From Bolinopsis microptera (taxonomy: Eukaryota; Ctenophora; Tentaculata; Lobata; Bolinopsidae), in contig NC_087082.1 in the NCBI RefSeq assembly GCF_026151205.1, positions 20,174,494-20,238,493 on the forward strand: a DNA stretch of 64,000 bases, read 5' to 3'. Position numbers and translations under genes: made by a program. The notes beneath the pieces are model-generated. The model was not told where the DNA came from. It saw only the letters and a list, made by a program, of their open reading frames with translations, and did not search any database. Positions 34,901-48,100 of this stretch are shown here, piece after piece; the stretch's first letter is position 1; every line of letters begins with the position of its first letter.

Positions 34901-37900
34901 TCCTTGAAGAAAACAGTGTGACTAAAAAATATTATATTGGAACCTACCCCTCATGTATTGCTCTAAGAACCAAAAAGAAAACATACGCTTTTATTACAAA
35001 TACTGATGAACACGATAAAACGGGACAGCATTGGAATGCATGGTTTGTTGAAGGAGAAAAGATCTCATTCTTTGACAGCTTTGGACGTGATTGGGAGGAT
35101 GCTACCCTACCAAAACATTACAGAGACATTGTTGAACCATTTGATCAAATAACTTATAGCACAACTAGAGTACAAGGATGGAATAGCGTTGCATGTGGAT
35201 TTTTCTGTATTCATTTTCTTTATGTTAAATCTTTGGGTTTAGATTATGAGGATTTTTTAAATGAATATACCAAAGATTTTGAAAAAAATGATAAGATTGT
35301 GTATGAATTTTACAAGTCGATTCAGTAGAGTTGTGTTTTAATTGTTCCAGAGATTCAAATAAAAAAATGGATATATAAACAGGAGAAGTGGGAAACAGCT
35401 TCATTTCTTAAAATTCATAATGGACTTTGCTGCTCCTCTCTTTTTGCTGTCAATGTATGGACACTACTCAAAAAATGGAAGCAGATGCTCAAAGTGCAAA
35501 GATCGAAGTCATCATAAAAAATTATGCACAAGATCACGATGTCAATACCAGAAAGAACAGGCTTTGTCGATATTGTTTGCAAGAAAATAGAAAAAGACAT
35601 ATTTGCCCTGGAAAATATATTTATGAATTTATTATGGAATCCTTTTTCAAGCGTGTTTTCTTGGACACTCAGCCATGTTGTTACCTGGACCTCTACCACA
35701 ACTGCAAGTTAACTATTGCTCAAGAACATCTCTTTGCAAACTGTAGCAATATGGACTCGATTTTATATCAAAATCTACTCTATTACATTTACGACTATGA
35801 GTTTTAAAAACAGTTGAATCTGTTGACACTGCTCACTTCTTGATCAGCACTTTAGAATCGGCAGCTATGAACTATTTTCATGATGTATACTTGGGGTTTC
35901 TTGCTGAGCAGATTGCTCGACAATGTGAACAAATGTCTGTTCTCAAGTGCTCAGCGTGTGAATCAAAAATAAAAAGCCCTCTGTTACACATTTGTCATCA
36001 ACGTGGACTTTTAGAGAAACTGCAAATTCACTTTGAGGAAGTAAGAGGACCCATGTTAACGGACATAGAAGTTTATTACGATCAGGTGCAAGAGCTTTTA
36101 CCTCACTGTGATGACCCTTCGAAAGACAAAAATAATTATATCAACGCTGGTCGGTTGTGGTTGCAAATGTGTTCGGCAGAAATTGTATTCTACGGACGGT
36201 ACATTAACGAATTCAACCATTCATTCATAGACAGAGCTTTTAAGAAAGTGAAAAAAGATGGGGTTGCAAGAATCTGAACGGAACATTGGATATCGCCTCA
36301 TGAATTTGCGCCGATACTTCCCCAGTCGCTCACGACATGTTAATCCTAGTAATGAGTTCCCTTTCACATGATAATCACATGTCGCATTCAATAAAGGCTC
36401 TGTCGTGAAAACATTGTGTCATTTCTAAAATATGAACTTTGAATTCGTTATCGCAGCTACTGAGGGTTTCACTACTCAGAATGGAGGATTTATACTCAGA
36501 GAACTCACTCTCATATTTCCCAATGAGCAGGAACAGCATTTTCAATTCAAGAATCCAGAGACCATGTACCTGAATCCGGATGAGATGAAAATAGCAAAGT
36601 TCTCTCAGCGACATTTGAATGGTTTTTCACCAACCGATAACGAGAGTTGTTGTCTCCCTGCAGCGGTATATCCTAAAATACTTGAAGAGATACAGCATTG
36701 TAGAATTTACTGCGCAGGGGAAAATGAACGTTGTTTCTTTGCTAGAAACCTACCAGATACTGAAGTTATTGATGTTTATTCTCTGTTTGACTTCAATTAC
36801 CCAACACAACTCGATAATCCGAGCTGTTTTAAGTTACATCGCTACAGATACTGTTCTCTTGCAAAAGCTAGATATTTGACTCAAAGACTTGATGGATTTA
36901 GATTATGAATTAAACACTAACTTGCTCTTTTGACCTAACGCATGTGAAATATTACATTTTATTTTATGATGTGTACTTGATATTTGTTTAGCTTCATCAT
37001 TAAACACTGTGTATCACTTGTTTGTTTTCTAAACTTGGTATACTAACGTTACAGTGAACTATAATTATCATAGTTTTATCCTTCTAGACTTCTACTCTGA
37101 TAGAGTGAAACTAGCACCTAGTGTATAATTACAGATTGGACATGAAAAGGTCTCTAACTCTAAGATCATCGCTGTACGTTACATAACACATTTTAGTGGG
37201 AGTCCCCACATACATTTGACACGGGTGGAGAGAATGCTCTCCTGATTCCGTCTTTTCTTGAGAGCCAACCCCAATCTGTGATATAGCTGACTCATGACAC
37301 TGGAGATGGGCTTAGATCTCTCTTAACGAGTCGTTAGCATCAACCATATCACAGCAATTTTTAAATATTTTTGAGTTTTGTAAACGCAAACTATGATTAA
37401 CAGAGTTGTGTCCTCAGACCTCTCCTCTGATAGAGAGTGAGGACAGCACTTAGTACTTCAGTATATTAGAGATGGATATAGAGAAGGTCTCTAACATCAT
37501 CGCTGTACGTAACATAACTCATTTTAGTGGGAGTCCCCACATACATTGACACGGGTGGAGAGAATGCTCTCCTGATTCCGTCTTTTCTTGAGAGCCAACC
37601 CCAATTTGTGATATAGCTAACTCATGACACTGGAGATGGGCTTAGATCTCTCTTAACGAACCGTTAGCATCAACCATATCACAGCAATTTTTAAATATGT
37701 TTGAGTTTTGTAAACGTAAATATTTAAGCTTCAAGTATCAACAATTTTGCTGTAGCATAGGGCTGATAGATTGATATGAGCAACATATGACATTTTTAAC
37801 CTTTTGGAAGGTTAGAAAGATAAAATCTAGCTGAATTGTAGATAAATAAGATATAAAATAGTTAGAATATAAGTTTATAGGTGAGGTGTAAGTTGGGTTT

Positions 37901-40900
37901 ATCAGAGCTTTATACTGCTGAGCTCGCAAACAACTCACAACTTACTCACTTGTACTTCAACTTGATCAGCTCTCATCAATCATTCGAGTGATCTGCATCA
38001 ATAATGAACTCTCGTTTGTGTCGTACTATCATCTTTCTCCACTGCTTGCGGTCACTAGCCAGCTCGTTCGCTCCTTCTAGATTTATATTTGTGTTTACTG
38101 AAAACACTGCAGTTTCCTGAAAACACTGCAGCATCCTGAAAACGCTGTAGCACACAACTCCTTCTCGTATGAATTTATTTGAAATAAAAACTTGTAAAAA
38201 TATGAGTTATCTGTATTAGAATTCTTAGAGCAAAAATTATTATCATTGCAAGAACTCCTTGTCCGGTGAATTTTTTAAAACTTATGAAATAGATCAACTC
38301 ACGTAAAGTTAATGTTTTAGTTTTAACAAAATCTAGAGAAGTTAATGGTTAAGAAAGCTATGGCTATGTCCTCAAACTTCTCCACTCTTCTGATAAAGAG
38401 GTAAGAAGAGCTTCCACTGCAACATATAGAGATCTGAGAGGGAGAGAGAGAGAGTAGGTCCCTAAAGATCATCAACTCGTTAGAGGTCTTTAAGATCGGC
38501 AGCTCTGTGTAGAATGGAGCAAATAAGAAATGTGGGAGGGAGGGAAAGAGCCCTCTATTTATATTGAATTTTAGTGTACCTCAGTACGACGTTATCATAG
38601 CTTAACTCTATAGGGTGTGTTAAGTTTGATCTGTGACGAAATTATCATGGGCTAACACGCTATTCCGCATGAAATAATGTGCTATACAGCAAGGAATATG
38701 CTCACGTGATTACTATAGTAGGCACTGAGTGGATGCTTCTGATGATCTAATATCAACTATCAAAGTTACCCATCAGGGTTCAACATGAAATAACGACTCA
38801 TATACATTCGAAGGGTGGATTCCTCTACTTGCTTCATATGTATAATTCCATACAATAAGAACTTTGAAAGCTATTAGCTTCAATGGGTAATATTTATCTT
38901 ACAAACACATGTACCATGCTCTGAACGATTCTTAAAGACCCAAATAAATTATTCATTATATCATAAACCTGGGGAACTGTACAAAATTTAGCACTCAACG
39001 TACTCAACGTACTCAAATTACCCACAGCACTTGCGGAACGGCGACCGCTACTGGTTTAATTAAGTGACGAGAACTTTACTTATATCATACCAAACAAGTG
39101 ACGAGGACTTTACTTATATTATATCTACTTGTAACACGTGACAAGTGACACACTGTGACAAGTGACACACTGTGACACACTGTGACACGTGACAATTGAC
39201 ACACTGTGACAAGTGACACACTGTGACACACTGTGAAACACTGTGACACACTGTGACACTGTGAAGTCTGTGGTTTACATGTCCAAGTTACGAACATGGG
39301 CTTAAGGTTTTTTTTTATAGGGTGCCAAGGGTGCCAGCACCCTTGCCTCAAATTTTTTCATCGAAAAATTAAAATTGGCTGAAACGAAAAAAAAAACATA
39401 TTTTCTTGGGGGGGGGGGGGGGGGGGGGGTGAGGTTAGGATTGAATTGACCATGGTTAATAGTGGGCCTGTTGATAGCTTGGATGTGTTTTATTATAGTG
39501 TAGACTTACTTACATGGGTCTATACTCTATAAGGTGGAATAGTGGGTCTGTTGATATTGATAGTGGGTCTGTTGTTATTAAGTGTGTGTCTACTCGCTTA
39601 ATAGTGGGTCTTTGCTACTCTGAAATGGGTCTGTAGATTGACTTGTCGGTCTGTAAGATGAAATAGTGGGCCTGTTGATATTGATAGTGGGTCTGTTGTT
39701 ATTAAGTGTGTGTCTACTCGCTTAATAGTGGGTCTTTGCTACTCTGAAATGGGTCTGTAGATTGACTTGTGGGTCTGTAAGATGAAATAGTGGGTCTGTT
39801 GATATTGATAGTGGGTCTGTTGTTATTAAGTGTGTGTCTACTCGCTTAATAGTGGGTCTTTGCTACTCTGAAATGGGTCTGTAGATTGACTTGTGGGTCT
39901 GTAAGATGAAATAGTGAGCCTGTTGATATTGATAGTGGGTCTGTTGTTATTAAGTGTGTGTCTACTCGCTTAATAGTGGGCCTTTGCTACTCTGAAATGG
40001 GTCTGTAGATTTATTTGTGGGTCTGTAAGGTTACAAAGTGGGTCTGTTATTATTGGCAGTGGGTCTCTAAGGTCAAATAGTGGGCCTATTTTTATTAAGT
40101 GTGTGTCTACTTGCTTAATAGTGGGTCTTTGCTACTCTGAAATGGGTCTGTGGATTGACTTGTGGGTCTGTAAGATGAAATAGTGGGTCTGTTGATATTG
40201 ATAGTAGGTCTGTTGTTATCAACTGTGTGTCTACTCGCTTAATAGTGGGTCTTTGCTAATCTGAAATGGGTCTGTAGATTGACTTAAGGTCTGTAAGATG
40301 AAATAGTGGGCCTGTTGATATTGATAGCGGGTCTGTTGATATTAAGTGTGTGTCTACTCGCTTAATAGTGGGTCTTTGCTACTCTGAAATGGGTCTGTGG
40401 ATTGACTTGTGGGTCTGTAAGATGAAATAGTGGGTCTGTTGATATTGATAGTAGGTCTGTTGTTATCAACTGTGTGTCTACTCCCCCATGGTCGCCTGGT
40501 AACTGGGCTGTGTTTATGACTGCAGTCAGTCAAAGATTTGAACTGTGGATTAGTCATTAGTAAATATCTGTCATAACATCCAAGCAAACATTCTAGAAGA
40601 CTTCTATAAATAGTCAATAGTGTCCCCTAGACCGTAGGAAATGTAAAAATTTTAAGACGATGAGGCCTGAGTAAGTCGTAAATTCTGATTGGAGAATGCA
40701 GATTGCTGTTGTGAAGTTACCAACTTTACGTGAGTACTTGATTCTTTTCAATCCCAGTTTATTGCTGTCCTACAAATTTCTTTAATGCCAAATGTCGTCT
40801 AAAACACCCTGTTTCGCAAAAATTTTCCAGGGGGCTGCGCCCCCCAGACCCCTGCCACAGCTTGCTCGCTTCGCTCGCTGCGCAGCTGGATTAAAAAACC

Positions 40901-43900
40901 TGGCTACGTCCCTGACCTATACCTACATCTTTATACTATAAGTATAAAGCCAGCATTTTAAGAGGTATTTGTAAGTTTTCCACATATGTATGAGTGGACT
41001 TTTGAAATCAAATTATCAACCAAAATGTGGTGGAATATTGCATATATGAATAGTACATATAATTATTCTGACGGAAGAAGGTCATCAACTTCAAGTCCTA
41101 AATTATTAGTCCAATCTCTAAGATTGCATTGTTGATAGGGAAAGTTCAAAAAATTGGATTAAAAAATTTGCGAAAAAAGTTACTGCGAGCGAAGCTCAGC
41201 CAGCGAGCCACATTCAATGGAAAAGTGGGTCTTTAACCCAAAAAAGTCAGCACCATTGGGTGGGTCTGTGGCACCCAGAAAAAAAAAACCTTACATGGGC
41301 TAGTTTGTAACAATATGTTATGTTTCTGTTACAGTGGAGTTCACAAAAAACTCATTAGAATTTAGTTTGTAGAGATTCATGTGTTTGGCTTACACCATTG
41401 AGATATTTAATATGGCATACGAATATTAAAACAGTAACAAAAGGACTATAATGAATGAGGAAAATAATATTCTTAGAACACGTGACAGAACAAACACCCC
41501 ACGTGTCAGAACAAACACCCCACGTGTCAGAACAAACACCCCACGTGTCAGAACAAACACCCCACGTGTCAGAACAAACACCCCACGTGTCAGAACAAAC
41601 ACCCCACGTGTCAGAACAAACCCCCCACGTGTCAGAACAAACCCCCCACGTGTCAGAACAAACACGTGATTCACAAACTACCTGATCTGGGAACACAGCA
41701 GATAAAGAGGTCGTCTGGTCTAGCCACGAACTGGTCACATGACTTTATTCTATCCACCCATCTCCCTCCGTGATAGTTGTATTGAGGGTAAATCATTCCG
41801 TCTTCTCCTGCGAGATACCAACATTTTTATATTTTGTAGGTTTAACATTGAGATGTTATGGCTCAGTTAATTAATCTGCGTAGCGTGGTCGTACCACGAT
41901 TAAAAGGAAGATGTTATCGGCCAATAGTAGGAACTTACCGACAGTGTGACAGAAAGGTATGTGAAGTATGTACTTACCGACAGTGTGACAGAAAGGTATG
42001 TGAAGTATGTACTTACCGACAGTGTGACAGAAAGGTATGTGAAATATGTACTTACCGACAGTGTGACAGAAAGGTATGTGAAGTATGTACTTACTGACAG
42101 TGTGACAGAAAGGTGTGCGAAGTATGTACTTACTGACAGTGTGACAGAAAGGTATGTGAAGTATGTACTTACCGACAGTGTGACAGAAAGGTATGTGAAG
42201 TATGTACTTACCGACAGTGTGACAGAAAGGTATGTGAAGTATGTACTTACCGACAGTGTGACAGAAAGGTATGTGAAGTATGTACTTACCGACAGTGTGA
42301 CAGAAAGGTATGTGAAGTATGTACTTACCGACAGTGTGACAGAAAGGTATGTGAAGTATGTACTTACCGACAGTGTGACAGAAAGGTATGTGAAGTTTGT
42401 ACTTACCGACAGTGTGACAGAAAGGTATGTGAAGTATGTACTTACCGACAGTGTGACATAAAGGTATGTGAAGTATGTACTTACCGACAGTGTGACAGAA
42501 AGGTATGTGAAGTATGTACTTACCGACAGTGTGACAGAAAGGTATGTGAAGTATGTACTTACCGACAGTGTGACATAAAGGTATGTGAAGTATGTACTTA
42601 CCGACAGTGTGACAGAAAGGTATGTGAAGTATGTACTTACCGACAGTGTGACAGAAAGGTATGCGAAGTATGTACTTACCGACAGTGTGACAGAAAGGTA
42701 TGTGAAGTATGTACTTACTGACAGTGTGACGGAAAGGTATGTGAAGTATGTACTTACCGACAGTGTGACAGAAAGGTATGTGAAGTATGTACTTACCGGC
42801 AGTGTGACAGAAAGGTATGTGAAGTATGTACTTACCGACAGTGTGACAGAAAGGTATGTGAAGTATGTACTTACCGGCAGTGTGACAGAAAGGTATGTGA
42901 AGTATGTACTTACCGACAGTGTGACAGAAAGGTATGTGAAGTATGTACTTACCGACAGTGTGACAGAAAGGTATGTGAAGTATGTACTTACCGACAGTGT
43001 GACAGAAAGGTATGTGAAGTATGTACTTACCGACAGTGTGACAGAAAGGTATGTGAAGTATGTACTTACCGGCAGTGTGACAGAAAGGTATGTGAAGTAT
43101 GTACTTACCGACAGTGTGACAGAAAGGTATGTGAAGTATGTACTTACCGACAGTGTGACATAAAGGTATGTGAAGTATGTACTTACCGACAGTATGACAG
43201 AAAGGTATGTGAAGTATGTACTTACCGACAGTGTGACAGAAAGGTATGTGAAGTATGTACTTACCGACAGTGTGACAGAAAGGTATTTTATCAGTTCTCT
43301 CCACAAAGTCAGGATCCTCCTTGTTTTGAGAGAGTAAAGCTTGGTGAGATTTGAGCACTTTGTTCATGTCCATTTTCTTGGGAGGAGAATCTGCTCTCCT
43401 TTTCATGCTAGTCATGTAAAATAGCAAGTTCGGGAGGAATTGTAAGATCGAAGATTTGTTTCTACTGGTTCTAACTGAAAGCTAATAGATAATAACGTGA
43501 TGAAATCAGATTGCACATGAACTAATATGTGTCTATTATAATAATATAGATGTTACAACCAAACTCCATAATACTTTATGTTATGTTTGGGACAACTGTG
43601 TGGTCTGTAAGTGATAATGTAAACCTCAAGGCATCATAAGAGTCACTGCAAAATCCATATACTGAGTAAGAATTTCAACATTCTGCAGAACAAGCAGCCT
43701 GAATAAGAATAAGAACAAACAGTCAGCTAAAATACCTATCAAAAGAACAGCTTGACCACAACACTCACTCCTCTTCTGTCGCTCTTTGTTCTGTGTAATG
43801 GGGTGTATTGTGTATTGTCACTAGCAGTGTATTGTCACTAGTAGTGTATTGTGCACTAGTTGTGTATTGTCACTAGTAGTGTGTACCACACAATACACCT

Positions 43901-45161
43901 GATACAACTCTCTTCCTGTATTTAGGTTATTTTGGTAAATACTGGGGTAGAATGTGTGTAGAAATTGTGTTAGTCAATGTGAAGGTAAAGCTGCAGAGAT
44001 GCTGCTGCAGTAGTGTGGTATATAGTGTGTATACAATATGTACTGTAGCTGTGTACTGTGTACCGTGCGTACTGAACATTTTGCAGTGTATGTAGCATTA
44101 CAGAGGGGAACAGTGAGATGCTACTGAAGGATCCTGATAATTGAGAGCCTCTAAGTACAATATGTACTGTAGCTGTGTACTGTAGATGTGTACTGAACAT
44201 TGTGCAGTGTATGTAGCATTACAGAGGGGAACAGTGAGATGCTTCTTAAGGATCCTGATAATTGAGAGCCTCTAAGTACAATATGTACTGTAGCTGTGTA
44301 CTGTAGATGTGTACTGAACATTGTGCAGTGTATGTAGCATTACAGAGGGGAACAGTGAGATGCTTCTTAAGGATCCTGATAATTGAGAGCCTCTAAGTAC
44401 AATATGTACTGTAGCTGTGTACTGTAGATGTGTACTGAACATTGTGCAGTGTATGTAGCATTACAGAGGGGAACAGTGAGATGCTACTGAAGGATCCTGA
44501 TAGTTGAGAGCCTCTAAGTACAATATGTACATTATACATAGTACACTGTAGCTGTGTACTCCTCTAAGTGGGCCTCCCAGTGAGATAAGGGAATCAGGTT
44601 CATAAACACAAATTATAGTGAACAAGAAGGAGTTTATAATTGTAATTTAATCATTATTGTAATCATTTTATTTATTGTTGATTACCAAGTCAAGTATACA
44701 GTTCATTATACTTCACTAAGGTCCTTACATACATATTTTGCAAAATTGAGTGATCCGTTTTAAACTATCTGGACATTTAACTATCGCAATTAATTATTAA
44801 GTTTTGAGTAGCTAACTCAACAGTCTATAATAGACATGCAGACCAATGAGGTGTATAGTAGACGATGTGTCTGTCATCTGAAGATGGTGTATCAGTTTAC
44901 ACAATGTGTCACATACTGTCTAGTAGTGTCTACTCAATGTTCGGTTCACAAATTGTTGGCATCTTCAGTATGGTATCTTCAGATAGCAATGGAATCCAGC
45001 TGAGAATTCTCTAATCTGCTCTCTAGGTTTTGTGATCAAAGCAAAATTATAACTTTATAAATTATATCTTTATAAGTAAAGTGGGTACAGGGATTTCAAT
45101 AAGGTTAAAATATAATCATATAAAGTATAACCACTGAAACAGCCCGCCCCCCCCCCCCCCG

Positions 45162-45192
<31 letters not shown>

Positions 45193-48100
45193 CCCACTTC
45201 TCTTTTTTCAATATATTCAAGAATTAATAAACAAACTTTAGGATAATTCAAACAACAAACATTAGGATAAATATTAAAACAACAAACTTTAGGACAATTA
45301 TTGAAACTACTCTGGGAAAACAAGATTAAAGTTGGTTCTGACACTACTTAGCCTCTAATATAAAGCTTCACTATTACAATTAAATATAATACAATTTCAG
45401 CATGAATACGAAGTTGTTACTTTGAAACGTCGTTTATCCTAACAGTGCAGTATCATTTGTCGCAAAAAATCAGAATAATCAACAATCATTTATATAACAT
45501 AATTTCAGGATCTGGAAGTCCTCTGGGTGAGCTGATGGACCACGGTATTGATAGTAACTGTATGTGGATGCTTCCAATCTCTCTTATGAGTAAGTATCGC
45601 ACTTTACACCTCACTTTCCACTGCACTTTATACCGCACGTTACACCGCACTTTACACCGCACTTTACACCGCACTTTACACTGCACTTTACACCGCACTT
45701 TATACCGCACTCTATACCGCTCTTTATACAGCACTTTATACCGCACTTTACACCGCACTTTATACTGCACTTTATACCGCACTTTACACCGCACTCTATA
45801 CCGCATTTTACACCGCACTTTACACCGCACTTTACACCGCACTTTATACCGCACTTTACACCGCACTCTATACCGCATTTTACACCGCACTCTATACACC
45901 GCACTTTACTCCGCACTTTACTCCGCACTTTACACCGCACTTTACACCGCACTCTATACCGCACTCTATACCGTACTCTATACCGCAATTTACACTGCAC
46001 TTTACACCGCACTTTATACCTTTACTCTTATCTATCACTGTGTTATTTAGCACATTCTTGTACGACGGACTGCGCTTATCATTGTTATTTAGAAAGTTAG
46101 AACACTCCATGTGGCTTAGAAGAATGCGCTGATCCCAATCCAACGTATTAAGTTTCATTAATACAAATTGCGCTATGTTCTGACATCATGCCAACATAAG
46201 TGGTACGTGTTTAAGAGGATAAACTAGTAGGATATAATATGTTTTATAATGTGTGATGCAAGTACAGCAGCTGCAGAGTATATTGCAAATATAAGAGGAA
46301 GTGATTCATGATAAGTGCAGTTGTGCTGCTTGTATGTGCTACGAGAGTGGCTATAAGTTATATCTTAGAAAATTAGAAAGTCAAATGTTTAAAATAAAAA
46401 ATATCAGTTTATCCTGAAAATTATATATTTCAATTAATCATTACTACATGAGACTATGAGTAGCAGTAGAAGATAAGAACATTGTCTCGACAAGTTCAGT
46501 AATCAAAAGTAGCAGTGCAGGTGTAAAGTTAAGAAAAGGAAAAGAAACCCAGACCACTTTTACCCCATCATATAGCGTGTTATCGACGACCACCACTAGG
46601 ATCATACGTGTCACCAGTAACAACTGACTCATCAGATTGTGATGGATAGATAATTAAAAATGTTGGCCCCCCATTTTCAAATTTGTTATTATAACTGGGT
46701 TGATTTCTGAGTGATAGCACTGCTTATCTATTAACAGCAATACATTTTCCGGGTTACATGACCGATAAGAAGTTTGTTAAGTAGATACATATATAACGGC
46801 TCATTGTAGCAGTATATTTAAGATTTTCATCATCATACTACATGAGAATTTTAGATTTCTCGTCATCCATTACCTTGCTAAATTAATTACGACAGAGAAT
46901 TATAATCATTACCCCGGAATAACGACACTATTACAGGTGTATTTGGAAGTAACCCTGCTACGGGAGGTATCACAATGATGTTTGCTCCACTCCTCATGTT
47001 AGCACTTACCTTCAACTTCTGGGTTAACCATTGGGAGAAGTATAACACAGGAGTTCTATACCTTCCCTGGATGTTCGACATCGCTCAAGTGGTACGTTCC
47101 GCCCGCCCGCCCCCTCACCCCAACCCCCCCCCCCCCCCCCCCCACGCCCCAACCTCCCCCCCCTTTACCTTCCCTGGATGTTCGACATCGCTCAAGTGGT
47201 ACGTTCTGCCCGCCCGCCCCCTCACCCCAACCCCCCCCCCCCCCCCCCAACCTCCCCCCCCCCTCACCCCCCCCCCCCCCCCCAACCTCCCCCCCCCTCA
47301 CCCCAACCCCCCTCACCCCAACCCCCCCCCCTTTACCTTCCCTGGATGTTTGATATCGCTCAAGTGGTACGTTCCGCCTTATTCTGCTTATTCGAGCTTT
47401 TCGTTTAGAATTAAAATTGTCCTTTATATTATTATGGAGCCATTTATGCTAAAATACTACGGTGGAAATTGAGTTAATTATCCACCCCACTCCCATTAAG
47501 CCCGAATCTACTGAGAATATGTTGAAATATGTTGAAGCAGGGTTGAATACACTTGATAGGATAACTTGATTTACATTTTAACCTACTATAATATATTAAC
47601 AAGATGTTATTAAATTTAGACGGTTGTACTAGTCTTCCTGGCGGCTGGTATCATGACTCCAATGGGTCTGAGAAACTTCATCGCAGACAACTTCATTCCT
47701 TTCAACCAGATTATGTACATAATTATACCGAGTAAGTCTTATTTAATTTTAATTTATTTTAATTATCAAGCTCAATTAAATGTAAGTACCTAGTTTGTGA
47801 TCAAGAAGATTTTTAAAATTTTGATAATATTTCTTAGTATACCGATAGAAGAATTTATATATAAATTCTTCTATCGGTAGCTTAACGTTCGATTCTTAAC
47901 AGTCGAATGATTCTAAAATTCATAATTTGTTCTAAAGTAATTTGAGTCCCTCCCTGAGTTACTAAATTACTTCACAATCGACACGAATGACGTCATAGAA
48001 ATTCGTCTCTCTAATCACATTTGGCATTTCAGTTGGATTCACCGGTGCAATAGGACTCAGTATCCTCAACATCCGTTTGTGAGTTATAATTTAATTCCCC

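Larger units (their letters stand above)
26575..39129. mobile_element. Polinton/Maverick-type element (adintovirus-like), 12,555 bp, no DNA polymerase B found
   Basis: The ends AGTAGATATAATATAAG and its inverse begin inverted termini of about 310 bp (26575 to about 26885, and about 38815 to 39129). A perfect 6-bp duplication TGTAAC lies at 26569-26574 and 39130-39135. AG-starting termini and 6-bp duplications are Polinton hallmarks. Coding content: two minus-strand genes on the left, then a plus-strand series of integrase, packaging ATPase, small proteins, penton-like protein, pVI-like protein, major capsid protein, protease and three or four small zinc-binding or unknown genes. All frames are open. 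No family B polymerase, primase or helicase is visible, and the element is shorter than usual for Polintons (about 15-20 kb). It sits in sulfotransferase intron 2. Confidence 0.93.

Noticed and set aside
41871-43427. A 518-residue repetitive protein on the minus strand
   Set aside because: It starts at TTG, and only its first 50 or so residues are exon 1 of the sulfotransferase. The rest is read-through of the 39-bp donor array.
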